A DNA stretch of 44,410 bases from Ruminococcus sp. (GCA_017516465.1 JAFXCR010000054.1:1-44410); one strand, 5' to 3'; numbered from the stretch's first letter, positions 15,066 through 24,106 are shown. Numbers and translations are program-made. Notes: generated by a model not told the origin, from the sequence alone.

Positions 15066-16016
15066 TTACTTTTTAAGCTTCATTGCTTCCTTTACTGTCT
15101 TTACGATATTATCAGCAGAAAGCCCGAATTCCTTGAGAAGATCAAGTGCAGGTCCGGAATGACCATACTCGTCATTAACGCCGATTTTAACAACAGGAAC
15201 AGGACACATTTCTGTAACCGTTTCAGCAACAGCAGAACCAAGTCCGCCGATAACGCTATGTTCTTCAGCAGTAACGATAAGTCCTGTTTTCTCTGCACAC
15301 TGAGCGATAAGCTCCTTGTCAAGAGGCTTGATAGTGTGAATATTCACAACCTGAGCTGAGATTCCTTCCGCTTCAAGTACCTTTGCAGCCTCAGCCGCCT
15401 CGTTTACCATGAGACCTGTTGCAACAATTGTAACATCTGTTCCCTCGCGAAGAACTACACCCTTGCCAAGCTCGAATTTATACTCATCTGCATTATTGAT
15501 TACCGGAACCGCAAGACGTCCGAAACGCATATATACAGGACCATTGAAGTCAAGTGCAGCCTTTACAGCAGCCTTAGCTTCAACATCATCACATGGGTTG
15601 ATAATTGTCATTCCGGGAATTGTTCTCATAAGAGCAATATCCTCGTTGCACTGGTGTGTTGCACCGTCCTCACCGACAGAAATTCCGGCATGAGTAGCAC
15701 CTATCTTCACGTTGAGGTGAGGATATCCGATTGAGTTTCTTACGATTTCATAAGCTCTGCCAGCAGCAAACATTGCAAATGTACTTGCAAACGGAATCTT
15801 TCCGCACGCTGAAAGACCTGCTGCAACGCCCATCATATTGGCTTCGGCAATTCCGCAGTCGAAAAAGCGTTCCGGATATGACTTCTTGAAGATACTCGTC
15901 TTTGTGGCTGCTGCAAGGTCAGCGTCAAGAACAACGAGGTCCTTGTATTCATCTGCAAGATCACGAAGAGCCTCGCCGTAGCTGTCTCTTGTTGCCTTTT
16001 TAATTACATCTGCCAT
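15066..16016 (-). CDS. Transketolase, C-terminal subunit
   Basis: The 316-residue product is the second half of a split transketolase: the pyrimidine-binding domain (about 1-170) and the C-terminal transketolase domain (about 190-310). DADLAAATK, the AAGLSACGKIPFASTFA segment and the EDGATHQ loop are typical. With the N-terminal subunit it should transfer two-carbon units in the pentose phosphate pathway. GGAGGG precedes the ATG. The gene starts 4 nt after the stop of its partner, so the two are made together. Split transketolases are frequent in Clostridia. A DXP synthase is less likely, since such enzymes are single-chain and longer. Confidence 0.94.
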   Translation of the reverse strand: MADVIKKATRDSYGEALRDLADEYKDLVVLDADLAAATKTSIFKKSYPERFFDCGIAEANMMGVAAGLSACGKIPFASTFAMFAAGRAYEIVRNSIGYPHLNVKIGATHAGISVGEDGATHQCNEDIALMRTIPGMTIINPCDDVEAKAAVKAALDFNGPVYMRFGRLAVPVINNADEYKFELGKGVVLREGTDVTIVATGLMVNEAAEAAKVLEAEGISAQVVNIHTIKPLDKELIAQCAEKTGLIVTAEEHSVIGGLGSAVAETVTEMCPVPVVKIGVNDEYGHSGPALDLLKEFGLSADNIVKTVKEAMKLKK

Positions 16017-16020
16017 GATC

Positions 16021-16860
16021 TCAGCCCTCCAATTCCTTTAACTGTGCGTTAAGCTCTGCCATTGCCTGATCGTACTGCTCCTTATTGGGAGCTGTTCCGT
16101 GCCAGCCAACCTGATTTTCCATGAACGAAACGCCCTTACCCTTGACGCTCTTCTGAATAATTGCAACAGGCTTGTCAGTTACAGCCTCTGCCTCTGTGAA
16201 GGCTCTGTCGATATCATCGAAATCATGAGCGTCCATAGTGATAACGTGCCAGCCGAATGCGGCAAATTTATCTGTAATAGGCTCCGGTGAGCATACCTCT
16301 GTGATAGCTCCGTCAATCTGGAGACCGTTATTGTCAACAACAGCAACAAGATTCGTAAGGTTATAATGAGCAGCAAACATAGCTGCCTCCCATACCTGAC
16401 CTTCCTCTATCTCGCCGTCACCGAGAATTGTATATACTTTATAGGAGCTTCCGTCAAGCTTTCCGGCAAGAGCCATTCCGCAAGCTGCGGAAATCCCCTG
16501 TCCGAGCGAGCCACTGGACATATCTACCCCGGGAATGTGAATGCAGGGATGTCCCTGAAGCATTGCACCTATGTGACGGAGGGATTTAAGCTCATCTGCG
16601 GAGAAATATCCCTTCTGTGCCAGCACTGAATAAAGAGCCGGTGCTGTATGTCCCTTTGAAAGCACAAGACGGTCTCTGCCTGTGTCATCCGGATTTGCCG
16701 GATCTATATTCATTTTATTAAAATACAGATATGTCAGAGTATCGCTGATAGAAAGAGAACCGCCGGGATGACCGGACTTTGCATTGTAAGTCCCCTCAAT
16801 AACGCCCATTCTGACATTGCAGGCAATCTTCTGCAAATTCTTTTTTGTAGATGCGTCCAT
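16021..16860 (-). CDS. Transketolase, N-terminal subunit
   Basis: The 279-residue product is the thiamine diphosphate-binding half of transketolase. Visible motifs are GHPGGSLSISDTL (near 28-40), LSKGHTAPALYS, and the TPP signature GDGEIEEGQVWEA with NNGLQIDG. The start at 16860 is preferred to an in-frame ATG at 16872, since GGAGG (16866-16870) is 5 nt before the former and overlaps the latter. It follows the XRE regulator gene by 23 nt, so regulator and both transketolase genes probably share the promoter at 17507-17535. Confidence 0.95.
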   Translation of the reverse strand: MDASTKKNLQKIACNVRMGVIEGTYNAKSGHPGGSLSISDTLTYLYFNKMNIDPANPDDTGRDRLVLSKGHTAPALYSVLAQKGYFSADELKSLRHIGAMLQGHPCIHIPGVDMSSGSLGQGISAACGMALAGKLDGSSYKVYTILGDGEIEEGQVWEAAMFAAHYNLTNLVAVVDNNGLQIDGAITEVCSPEPITDKFAAFGWHVITMDAHDFDDIDRAFTEAEAVTDKPVAIIQKSVKGKGVSFMENQVGWHGTAPNKEQYDQAMAELNAQLKELEG

Positions 16861-16883
16861 AATAACCTCCATTTTTATTTGCT

Positions 16884-17462
16884 TTATTTTACTTTTATAT
16901 CATAAAGTTTTTTATAGATATATTTTCCCCTCTGAAACTTCTTTCCCTCATATTTTGAAGAAAGAGCCGAGGATGTTATAAAATCATCGTCAACACAGAC
17001 GAAAAACTGTTTTCCCTCTGATTCAACGAGATAATAAATTTGTCCATAGTTAGCGATGGAATCATATATATTGAGCGTTCCGGCACCTATGATAAAATCA
17101 GCTACCCATTCCGCTTTTGACATTTTTTTCTGTCTGTGCAGAGCGTATATATGCTCTGCCTTCGGATATTTAGCCGCACAGCAGGCATCCTTTGGATTTC
17201 TTGCACCGTTTCCGGCAGAAAACTTTTCAAGGTCTATCTTTTCTCTCAGTTCCTGAACGTTGCACTCCTCGTCACTGAGAAGATAATCAATGCTCACGTT
17301 GAGAAGTCCGGAAATCGCTTTCATATTTTCAATGTCCGGAAGTCCTTTGCCTGTTTCCCACTTGGTCACAGCCTGTCTTGATACACAAAGTTTTTCTGCA
17401 AACTGCTCCTGTGTAAGTCCTGCATTTTTTCTTGCTTCTTTAAGTTTTTCTGAAAATGTCAT
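16884..17462 (-). CDS. XRE-family transcriptional regulator
   Basis: The 192-residue product has an N-terminal HTH_3 domain (about 5-60), with LTQEQFAEKLCVSRQAVTKW marking the helix-turn-helix. The C-terminal part of ~130 residues is not a domain I recognise; it contains a Cys pair (CC) and may sense a ligand or mediate oligomers. GGAGG is 7 nt before the ATG. It is immediately upstream of the transketolase genes in the same direction. Inverted repeats near its promoter (17480-17488 and 17556-17574) are candidate operators, so autoregulation and control of the transketolase genes are plausible inferences. Confidence 0.85.
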   Translation of the reverse strand: MTFSEKLKEARKNAGLTQEQFAEKLCVSRQAVTKWETGKGLPDIENMKAISGLLNVSIDYLLSDEECNVQELREKIDLEKFSAGNGARNPKDACCAAKYPKAEHIYALHRQKKMSKAEWVADFIIGAGTLNIYDSIANYGQIYYLVESEGKQFFVCVDDDFITSSALSSKYEGKKFQRGKYIYKKLYDIKVK

Positions 17463-17506
17463 ATTAATTCCTCCAAAAACGTAGTACGGTTTCCCCGTCT
17501 GTTTTC

Positions 17507-17535
17507 AGTATAATTCCACCACCGAAAAATTGCAA
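17507..17535 (-). promoter_or_regulatory. Sigma-A promoter of the XRE-transketolase unit
   Basis: On the - strand, TTGCAA (17530-17535) and TATACT (17507-17512) are separated by 17 nt, 45 nt before the regulator start. Confidence 0.7.
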
Positions 17536-17555
17536 GAATATATGTGATAACATCA

Positions 17556-17574
17556 ATGCTACTTTTCGTAGCAT
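17556..17574. promoter_or_regulatory. Inverted repeat upstream of the XRE promoter, candidate operator
   Basis: ATGCTAC (17556-17562) and GTAGCAT (17568-17574) form a perfect 7-bp inverted repeat with a 5-nt spacer, 20 bp upstream of the -35 box. No T run follows on the - strand, so it is not a standard terminator for the HAD gene ending at 17591. A second small palindrome, CGTAGTACG, lies at 17480-17488 between the -10 box and the gene and shares the GTAG core. Confidence 0.4.
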
Positions 17575-17590
17575 GGCTATTCTAAGCCTT

Positions 17591-18418
17591 TTATGAGATT
17601 CCGCACCTATGTATTATCTCATCTGTAAGCTCGGCAACTGCACCCTCATCGCAGGAAATTTTCAGCACAAGATCAGCTTTGTTTTTTACCGATTCCTCAG
17701 CATTTGCCGGACATACTCCGAGATCAGCCTCGCAGATCATTTCGATATCATTATCGAAGTCTCCGATTGCTACAAAGGTCATGCCCTCCATTCCCGGAAG
17801 TCTGCGGTACTCCCTCAGAGCCGAACCCTTGCTTACGCCCTTGGGAAGCATTTCAAGGAAAATCTCCGACGATCTAACAAAATCAAAGTCCTTGTCAAAG
17901 CCTCTTTGTTTTATGAGAATTTCAAGAAACGGTATATCCTCCGGTGCAAGTGAAAAAAGCACCTTGAGCCAGCCGCCATCCTCGATTTCAACAAGCTCCT
18001 TATAATAAGGAACAATATTGCACAGCTTTGTATGAAGCTGTTGATATTCAGTGTTGCTGAATACATAAGTACCATCAGTTTTTAGCACTTCGCCACCAAT
18101 ATCCGGAATCATTTCCATGATCTCCAGTGCGGCAGACTTTGCCTTTTCCGGCAGCGGATGCGTATACAGCGTTTCTCCGGAAGTATAATCGTGGATAGCC
18201 GCCCCATTATACATAATTACCGGCATTTTCAGATCAAGAAGCCGTGTAAACTGTTCAAACGACTGTATCGTTCTTCCCGTAGCAACTGTAAATTTTCCAC
18301 CCAAAGATGTGAATTTTTCAATTGCTGCCCTGTCACGGTCGGTGATCTGCTTTTTTGAATTGAGGAGTGTTCCGTCCATATCGCTGAGAAGAATTACTTT
18401 ACTTATATCGCTGAACAT
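17591..18418 (-). CDS. Cof-type HAD-superfamily sugar-phosphate phosphatase
   Basis: The 275-residue hydrolase has the HAD motifs DMDGTLL (near 14-20, nucleophile Asp), TVATGRT (motif II), the Lys region PKGVSKGSAL and GDFDNDIEM (motif IV, with F where N is common). A type IIB cap lies between. Members dephosphorylate sugar phosphates or cofactors; the substrate is not known. The start at 18418 is supported by GAGGAGG just upstream; an in-frame start at 18433 is less well placed. It is the last gene of the long unit from miaB, 11 nt after the pseudouridine synthase gene. Confidence 0.92.
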   Translation of the reverse strand: MFSDISKVILLSDMDGTLLNSKKQITDRDRAAIEKFTSLGGKFTVATGRTIQSFEQFTRLLDLKMPVIMYNGAAIHDYTSGETLYTHPLPEKAKSAALEIMEMIPDIGGEVLKTDGTYVFSNTEYQQLHTKLCNIVPYYKELVEIEDGGWLKVLFSLAPEDIPFLEILIKQRGFDKDFDFVRSSEIFLEMLPKGVSKGSALREYRRLPGMEGMTFVAIGDFDNDIEMICEADLGVCPANAEESVKNKADLVLKISCDEGAVAELTDEIIHRCGIS

Positions 18419-18429
18419 CGTATTCCTCC

Positions 18430-19344
18430 TCACATTTTCCCGAGCTTGTCAAGTATACTGCTGAAATAATCAGGCAGATTGCTTGTAAACTCCATATAAT
18501 CTCCCGTTGAAGGGTGGATAAAGCCTATTTTCCGTGCGTGAAGGCACTGTCCGTCAATGCCTTTATACGGCTTTCCGTAGACATCATCTCCAAGCACCGG
18601 ATGACCAAGATACGCAAGATGTACACGAATCTGGTGGGTGCGTCCTGTTTCCAGTCTCAGACGGACGTGAGCATATCCGCCGTACTGGCGAATGACTTCA
18701 AAATGTGTAACAGCATTTCTGGAATTTTCAGTCGTCACGCACATTTTCTTGCGGTCAATCTTATGGCGTCCGATAGGAGCGTCAATTTTTCCTGATGTTT
18801 CCTTGAAATATCCTGACGCAACCGCCTCGTATTCACGGGTAAAGCTGTGTTCCTTTATCTGTTCTGCAAGTTTCAGATGAGAAGCATCGTTTTTTGCAAC
18901 GATAAGCAGACCGCTTGTGTTTTTGTCAATTCTGTGGACAATCCCCGGACGGATTACTCCGTTTATTCCGGAAAGGCTGTCTCCGCAGTGGTAAAGAAGT
19001 GCATTCACGAGCGTTCCGGTATAGTTTCCGTGCGCCGGATGAACTACCATTCCCTTCGGCTTGTTGACCACAAGCAAATCAGCATCCTCGTAAACTATAT
19101 CAAGCGGAATATTTTCCGGAACAGCGTCCATTGGCTGGGGATCCGGAATCGTGACGGAAATCACATCGCCCTCACGGAGCTTGTAGTTTTTTGCCATACT
19201 TTTTCCGTTTACAGAAACTCCTCCCGATTCACACAGTCCCTGAACAGCCGAGCGTGTAAGCTCCGCAATATTGTCCGGAATATACTTATCAATCCGGATT
19301 CCGGCATCGTCTGCGGCTGCTGTAAGAGATATGATTTCACTCAT
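18430..19344 (-). CDS. RluD-like 23S rRNA pseudouridine synthase
   Basis: The 304-residue product has an N-terminal S4 RNA-binding domain (about 15-65) and the RluA/RluD catalytic domain. The signature HRIDKNTSGLLIVAK carries the catalytic Asp at ~140, and RTHQIRVHLAYLGHPVLGD is also present. It converts uridines in 23S rRNA to pseudouridine. The start at ATG 19344 overlaps the lspA stop by 8 nt and has GAGG about 9 nt upstream inside lspA; this pairing with lspA is classic in Firmicutes (YlyB). Longer in-frame starts within lspA are rejected because the S4 domain begins right after this Met. Confidence 0.93.
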   Translation of the reverse strand: MSEIISLTAAADDAGIRIDKYIPDNIAELTRSAVQGLCESGGVSVNGKSMAKNYKLREGDVISVTIPDPQPMDAVPENIPLDIVYEDADLLVVNKPKGMVVHPAHGNYTGTLVNALLYHCGDSLSGINGVIRPGIVHRIDKNTSGLLIVAKNDASHLKLAEQIKEHSFTREYEAVASGYFKETSGKIDAPIGRHKIDRKKMCVTTENSRNAVTHFEVIRQYGGYAHVRLRLETGRTHQIRVHLAYLGHPVLGDDVYGKPYKGIDGQCLHARKIGFIHPSTGDYMEFTSNLPDYFSSILDKLGKM

Positions 19345-19843
19345 CGGATACATCCTCTTTTTCTGCCTTAAGCTGCTTTTCAATCTTAGGATCAATGAAT
19401 ATCGCATATATTATAACCATTACAAAAGCAAATGTCACGCAGATATCCGCAAAATTAAAAATTGCGAACTTGAACAATTTAAGCTCAAACATATCAACTA
19501 CATATCCAAAGCGTATGCGGTCTATGAGATTACCGATTCCTCCGGCAATAAACAGCGAAATCGCCGTACTAAGAAGCTTTGAGCGATTCATATAACGGAA
19601 AAGTATGAATATTCCGGCAAGTATCACAAGGGATGTAAAGCCTACAAGGAACCAGCGCTGTCCTGCCATACTGCCGAAGATAGCTCCTCTGTTTTCAAGA
19701 TAAGTCAGGTCGAAAATCTCAAAATCACCGAAATGAATGAAGTCCATGCTTCCGACCGGTTCAAGGGATTTCACTGCCCACAGCTTTATAAGCTGATCGG
19801 CTGCGATAAGAATTAATATCATTGCAACAAGCAGTATAGCCAC
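19337..19843 (-). CDS. lspA: Signal peptidase II (prolipoprotein signal peptidase)
   Basis: This inner-membrane aspartic peptidase removes signal peptides from diacylated prolipoproteins. The 168 residues contain four hydrophobic segments. The catalytic aspartates are in GNLIDRI (D108) and FNFADIC (D133), as in the family. The start is GTG 19843 with AAAGGAT upstream. A charged C-terminal tail of ~18 residues is slightly long. At least four lipoproteins encoded in this window are probable substrates. The gene lies between ileS and the rluD-like gene, a conserved order in Firmicutes. Confidence 0.95.
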   Translation of the reverse strand: MAILLVAMILILIAADQLIKLWAVKSLEPVGSMDFIHFGDFEIFDLTYLENRGAIFGSMAGQRWFLVGFTSLVILAGIFILFRYMNRSKLLSTAISLFIAGGIGNLIDRIRFGYVVDMFELKLFKFAIFNFADICVTFAFVMVIIYAIFIDPKIEKQLKAEKEDVSDE

Positions 19844-19863
19844 AAAAATTTATCCTTTCAAGA

Positions 19864-19893
19864 ATTGCCTGCTGCCGTATGACAGCAGGCAAT
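19864..19893 (-). terminator. Strong hairpin between ileS and lspA, weak terminator or mRNA-processing element
   Basis: The arms 19864-19874 and 19883-19893 are a perfect 11-bp inverted repeat with an 8-nt loop. On the - strand the downstream sequence is only mildly T-rich, so termination would be partial and lspA could still be read. Confidence 0.5.
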
Positions 19894-19903
19894 ATAATAC
19901 TAA

Positions 19904-22675
19904 TTAAGCCTCAATTGCAATAGCACATCTCTCACAGAGTGTAGGATGTGTATGATTTGTTCCAACATAATTGGAGTAGCACCAACATCTGTCACACTTT
20001 CCGCCTTCTGCTCTTTCAACCTCGAATACAGTCTCGCCCTCTGATTTTTCAACGGCGATATCTGAAACAATCAGTACTTCCTTGAGCTGCTCTGCATATT
20101 CAGAATATCTGTCATAATCGTCTGCACTGCTTCTGATTACGATCTTTGCTTCAAGTGATTTACCGATAGTCTTGGCATTTCTTGCTTCTTCAAGAACCTT
20201 ATTTGCCTGTTCACGGGCTGCGTAGAGGAAGCTCCACTTATCAACGAATTCTGTGCTGAATTCAATGCCAGACTTCTCAGGCATCTGATTGAGGAATACG
20301 CTTTCCTTGTCGTCAGATGCAGTGTGCGGCATGAACTGCCAGATTTCTTCAGCTGTGAAGGAAATGATAGGTGCTGCAAGTCTTGCTACTGCACTGAGGA
20401 TACGATACATTGCTGTCTGTGCAGAGCGACGAAGCTCGGAATTCTCCTTCTCGCAGTAGAGTCTGTCCTTGATAATGTCAAGATAGAAGTTGGACATATC
20501 AATTACGCAGAAGTTATGGATAGCATGGAATGCAATATGGAAATCAAAGGAATTATATCCCTCGTTTACCTTGTCAATGAGGGCATCAAGACGCATAAGT
20601 GCCCATTTATCAAGCTCAGTGAGCTTGTCATCAGAAAGACTGTCGGTATCCGGTTCAAAGCCCTTGCCGTTTCCGAGGTTTCCGAGAATAAATCTTGCTG
20701 TATTTCTGATCTTCTTATAGGCGTCAGAAAGCTGTCCGATGATTGTCTTTGAGATTCTGATATCAGAGTGATAGTCAGAAGAAGCCACCCACAGACGAAG
20801 AATATCTGCACCATACTGGTCTGTAATCTCGCTGGGATCAATTCCATTGCCGAGCGATTTGTGCATTGTCTTGCCTTCACCGTCAACTACCCATCCGTGA
20901 GTACATACAGCCTTGTAGGGAGCTGTTCCCTTATATACAACAGAAGTAAGGAGTGCTGACTGGAACCATCCTCTGTACTGATCAGCACCCTCAAGGTAGA
21001 GATCAGCCGGCCATGAAAGGCTGTCAAAATCGTCCATTACAGCAGTATGTGATACACCACTGTCGAACCATACGTCCATTATGTCGTATTCCTTTGTGAA
21101 CTCACCGCATCCGCAGTCGCACTTTACGCTTGCGGGGATGAACTCGCTTGCATCCTTGATCCACCATGCATCAGAACCTTCCTTACGGAAAAGATCTGCA
21201 ATAGCTTTGATGGTTTCATCTGTATATATCGGCTTTCCGCAGTCCTTGCAGTATACAACGGGAATCGGTACGCCCCATGTTCTCTGACGGGAAATACACC
21301 AGTCAGAACGGTCACGGACCATGCCCTTGATACGGTCCTCGCCCCATTCAGGAATCCACTGAACATCCTCGATAGCCTTTATAGCTTCATCCTTGAAGCC
21401 GTTTACTGAGCAGAACCACTGCTCTGTTGCACGATAGATGATCGGACTGTGACAGCGCCAGCAATGAGGATATTGATGGACGATTTTCTGTGTTGCGAGC
21501 ATAGCACCAAGCTCTGTAAGCTTTGCAGCGATAGCCTTGTTAGCTTCATCTGTATCCATGCCCTCGAATTCGCCTGCCTCGGCAGTCTGCTTACCCTTTG
21601 CGTCAACGCATACGATAATTCCGATATCATCGTAATTCTTGCATACCTCAAAGTCCTCTACACCGTATCCGGGAGCTGTATGAACGCATCCTGTACCGCT
21701 TTCAAGCGTAACGTGATCGCCTACAATGATCGGTGACGGACGGTCATAAAGCGGATGCTTTGTCTTCATTCCTTCAAGCTCTGCACCTGTAAATATTCCG
21801 TCTGTGGTATACTCAGTGATACCGGCAGTTTCCATAGTTGTCTTTACAAGCTCCTCAGCCATAACGTAGTACTCATCGCCAACCTTTACGAGAGTATAGT
21901 TATATTCAGGTCCAAGACAGATAGCAAGGTTGCCAGGGATTGTCCATGTTGTTGTAGTCCAGATAACGAAATAAACCTTTGAAAGGTCGAGTCCCATTCC
22001 GGTAAAGATTCCCTTATCGTCTGTAACATTAAATTTTACATAGATTGAGTAACAGGGATCGTTGGAATACTCGATTTCAGCCTCAGCAAGTGCTGTATTA
22101 CAGTCAGGACACCAGTAAACGGGCTTGAGTCCCTTGTACATATAGCCCTTCTTTGCCATTGCTCCGAACACCTCAACCTGTCTTGCCTCATAAGCAGGAC
22201 GGAGAGTGAGATATGGGTAGTCATAATCTCCGATGGAACCGATTCTCTTAAACTGCTTCATCTGGTTATCAACGTGAGTCATAGCATAATCGTGACAGTG
22301 CTTTCTCAGCTCTACCGGAGAGATTGCACCATTTTCAACGCCGATAGCCTTCATTGCCTTAAGCTCGATAGGCAGTCCGTGAGTATCCCAGCCCGGAACG
22401 TAGGGAGCACAGAATCCGCTCATATTCTTGTATTTAACTATAAAGTCCTTCAAGGTCTTGTTAAGGGCTGTGCCAAGGTGGATCTCGCCGTTTGCATAGG
22501 GAGGTCCATCATGAAGAATATATGTTTTCTTACCCTTATTCTTTTCGATCATCTTGTAGTAAAGTCTTTCGTTTTCCCATTTTTCAAGGGTCTCAGGCTC
22601 TCTTTTCGGCAGATTTCCACGCATAGGGAAATCTGTTTTAGGTAAATTAAGCGTATTATTGTAATCCTGTGCCAT
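19904..22675 (-). CDS. ileS: Isoleucyl-tRNA synthetase
   Basis: Charges tRNA-Ile. The class I signature PPYANGEIHLGTA is near residue 55. The CP1 editing domain contains VWTTTTWTIPGNLA. The KMSKS-type loop is seen as MHKSLGN, and the C-terminal zinc-binding cysteines as CDRCWCYSN and LCERC. The length of ~923 is typical of the bacterial type. The start is uncertain: ATG 22675 gives the usual N-terminus (MAQDYNNTLNLP), whereas TTG 22699 has the far better ribosome binding site (AAAGGAGG, 7 nt upstream) and would add eight residues. No T-box precedes it; a promoter lies at 22727-22755. Confidence 0.96.
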   Translation of the reverse strand: MAQDYNNTLNLPKTDFPMRGNLPKREPETLEKWENERLYYKMIEKNKGKKTYILHDGPPYANGEIHLGTALNKTLKDFIVKYKNMSGFCAPYVPGWDTHGLPIELKAMKAIGVENGAISPVELRKHCHDYAMTHVDNQMKQFKRIGSIGDYDYPYLTLRPAYEARQVEVFGAMAKKGYMYKGLKPVYWCPDCNTALAEAEIEYSNDPCYSIYVKFNVTDDKGIFTGMGLDLSKVYFVIWTTTTWTIPGNLAICLGPEYNYTLVKVGDEYYVMAEELVKTTMETAGITEYTTDGIFTGAELEGMKTKHPLYDRPSPIIVGDHVTLESGTGCVHTAPGYGVEDFEVCKNYDDIGIIVCVDAKGKQTAEAGEFEGMDTDEANKAIAAKLTELGAMLATQKIVHQYPHCWRCHSPIIYRATEQWFCSVNGFKDEAIKAIEDVQWIPEWGEDRIKGMVRDRSDWCISRQRTWGVPIPVVYCKDCGKPIYTDETIKAIADLFRKEGSDAWWIKDASEFIPASVKCDCGCGEFTKEYDIMDVWFDSGVSHTAVMDDFDSLSWPADLYLEGADQYRGWFQSALLTSVVYKGTAPYKAVCTHGWVVDGEGKTMHKSLGNGIDPSEITDQYGADILRLWVASSDYHSDIRISKTIIGQLSDAYKKIRNTARFILGNLGNGKGFEPDTDSLSDDKLTELDKWALMRLDALIDKVNEGYNSFDFHIAFHAIHNFCVIDMSNFYLDIIKDRLYCEKENSELRRSAQTAMYRILSAVARLAAPIISFTAEEIWQFMPHTASDDKESVFLNQMPEKSGIEFSTEFVDKWSFLYAAREQANKVLEEARNAKTIGKSLEAKIVIRSSADDYDRYSEYAEQLKEVLIVSDIAVEKSEGETVFEVERAEGGKCDRCWCYSNYVGTNHTHPTLCERCAIAIEA

Positions 22676-22726
22676 TTTTACTCGATCCCTCTCAGCCAAG
22701 AGAGATCCTCCTTTCAACCGTATTTC

Positions 22727-22755
22727 GTTATATATTAACAGCTATGCTTTTGCAA
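22727..22755 (-). promoter_or_regulatory. Internal promoter upstream of ileS
   Basis: On the - strand, TTGCAA (22750-22755) and TATAAC (22727-22732) are separated by 17 nt. The -35 box lies inside a hairpin with arms ACAGCT/AGCTGT (22738-22761). It would allow ileS-lspA-rluD-HAD to be expressed apart from the division genes. Confidence 0.6.
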
Positions 22756-22783
22756 AGCTGTCATTTATTGTTTCAGAATCGAA

Positions 22784-23332
22784 TCAAACCTCTTCAGCTG
22801 TTACAGCAGCAGCGATCTGTTCAGCTGTCTGAGCCTCAGCTGTTGCCTCTTCAAAGGTTTCAGGCATAGATGAGATAAGCTCAAGATGAGACTTGTACAT
22901 ATCGAAAAGGCTCTTTTTGAATTCTGCTACCTGCTGCTGAGCCTCGATAAGAGCTTCTCTTTCTCTTGTGATCTCTTCACGGTTGCGTTCCATAGCCTCA
23001 GCGTGCTGACGAGTTGCTTCGTCCTCAAGCTCTGCTGCCTTTGCCTCAGCCTCAGCGATAATCTGCTCTGCCTTTTCCTTTGCTTCGTTTATAACCTGAT
23101 GTCCCTGCTTCTGAGCTCCGAGAAGAGCGTCCTTAAGAGCGTCCTCATCTCTCATGTATTCACGCACCTTGTCAGCAAGAACCTGAATCTTGTTGTTTGA
23201 CTCAATGCGTTCTCTTTCCATTTCATCAAGCTCTGCTTCAAGCTGGGAGAAGAATTCATCGATTTCTTCCTGCTTATAGCCGAAAGCAGCCTTTTCAAAT
23301 CTTTTATTCCTTACGTCCTTTGAAGTTATCAT
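22784..23332 (-). CDS. divIVA: DivIVA-family cell division/polarity protein
   Basis: Coiled-coil scaffold that binds curved membrane at septa and poles. The N-terminal domain (about 1-60) has the family pattern, including FGYKQEEIDEFF. The rest is a long coiled coil (~30-150) rich in Glu, Ala, Lys and Gln, then an Ala/Glu-rich tail. The 182-residue length is normal. ATG 23332 is chosen because AGAGGTG is better spaced to it than to ATG 23338, and because DivIVA proteins typically begin M-[ILV]-T. It follows ylmH by 12 nt, in the usual sepF-ylmH-divIVA order. Confidence 0.95.
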   Translation of the reverse strand: MITSKDVRNKRFEKAAFGYKQEEIDEFFSQLEAELDEMERERIESNNKIQVLADKVREYMRDEDALKDALLGAQKQGHQVINEAKEKAEQIIAEAEAKAAELEDEATRQHAEAMERNREEITREREALIEAQQQVAEFKKSLFDMYKSHLELISSMPETFEEATAEAQTAEQIAAAVTAEEV

Positions 23333-23344
23333 TTTCATTCACCT

Positions 23345-24106
23345 CTAAATAAATTTACAAAGATTGATGTGTATACGGCCTTTTTTTGTCTGACCGTTTA
23401 TTTCTGATAAAACAAATCTGCCGCTTCCTCTTATCGAAAGGATATCTCCTGTACGAAGCTCCTGCGATACCGATGAAGCCTTGAAATGATTTATATCAAC
23501 TTTTTCAGACCGTATAAGTCTTGCTGCGTTTTCTCTGCTTATTCCTGCCGCGAGACTCACAATGCAGTCCAGCCGCATGGATGCAACCGTTCCGCTTATG
23601 ATCTGGAATTTCTGTTTTACTTCCAGCTTATATGGCTGGTCGTCAGTAATTTTCACGCCTGTCCGCCCGATCTTTGAAACTACTGACATTATAAGCTTTG
23701 CTGCAATTTCCGTAACAAATACCTGAGCTATTCCCTCATCGACAATAATATCGCCGATAACCTCACGTTTGAGACGGAGTCCCATGAACGTTCCGAGAAA
23801 ATCACGGTGAGTAAGCCTATCCTCTTTTCTGAATGTGAAGGTCAGGCATTTTATTGGAAACTCCTCCGTAATATAGTCCTCGTAATAATCAGGGAAAACT
23901 GCAAGAATACGTCTCTTTGCCTCCGGATAGCCGCCATGGAGCGTGTACATCAGTGAGCCGGCATTGTATCTGCACCAGCGTTCTGCTTCTGCACACTGTT
24001 TTTCATCAAGAAAGTTTGAAAAGCAGCATATACTGTCTCTCTCACTTCGGCTTGCAATATCGCTTAGCCGTGCGGCAAAGAGCTTATCCTCTGCACTCCC
24101 GTTCAT
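23345..24106 (-). CDS. ylmH: YlmH-family S4-domain RNA-binding protein
   Basis: The 253-residue product has a YlmH N-terminal and central domain (containing RILAVFPDYYE and LTHRDFLGTFMGLRLKREVI) and a C-terminal S4 domain (about 185-240, with MRLDCIVSLAAGISRENAARL). Proteins of this family bind RNA or stalled ribosomal subunits; in the division cluster its exact role is uncertain. Its ATG shares the A of the sepF stop (TGATG), so it is translationally coupled to sepF and lacks a strong ribosome binding site of its own. Confidence 0.93.
   Translation of the reverse strand: MNGSAEDKLFAARLSDIASRSERDSICCFSNFLDEKQCAEAERWCRYNAGSLMYTLHGGYPEAKRRILAVFPDYYEDYITEEFPIKCLTFTFRKEDRLTHRDFLGTFMGLRLKREVIGDIIVDEGIAQVFVTEIAAKLIMSVVSKIGRTGVKITDDQPYKLEVKQKFQIISGTVASMRLDCIVSLAAGISRENAARLIRSEKVDINHFKASSVSQELRTGDILSIRGSGRFVLSEINGQTKKGRIHINLCKFI

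Noticed and set aside
15066-16860. Split transketolase as a frameshifted pseudogene
   Set aside because: The second half has its own GGAGGG site and ATG after a clean stop, and split transketolases are normal in Clostridia.
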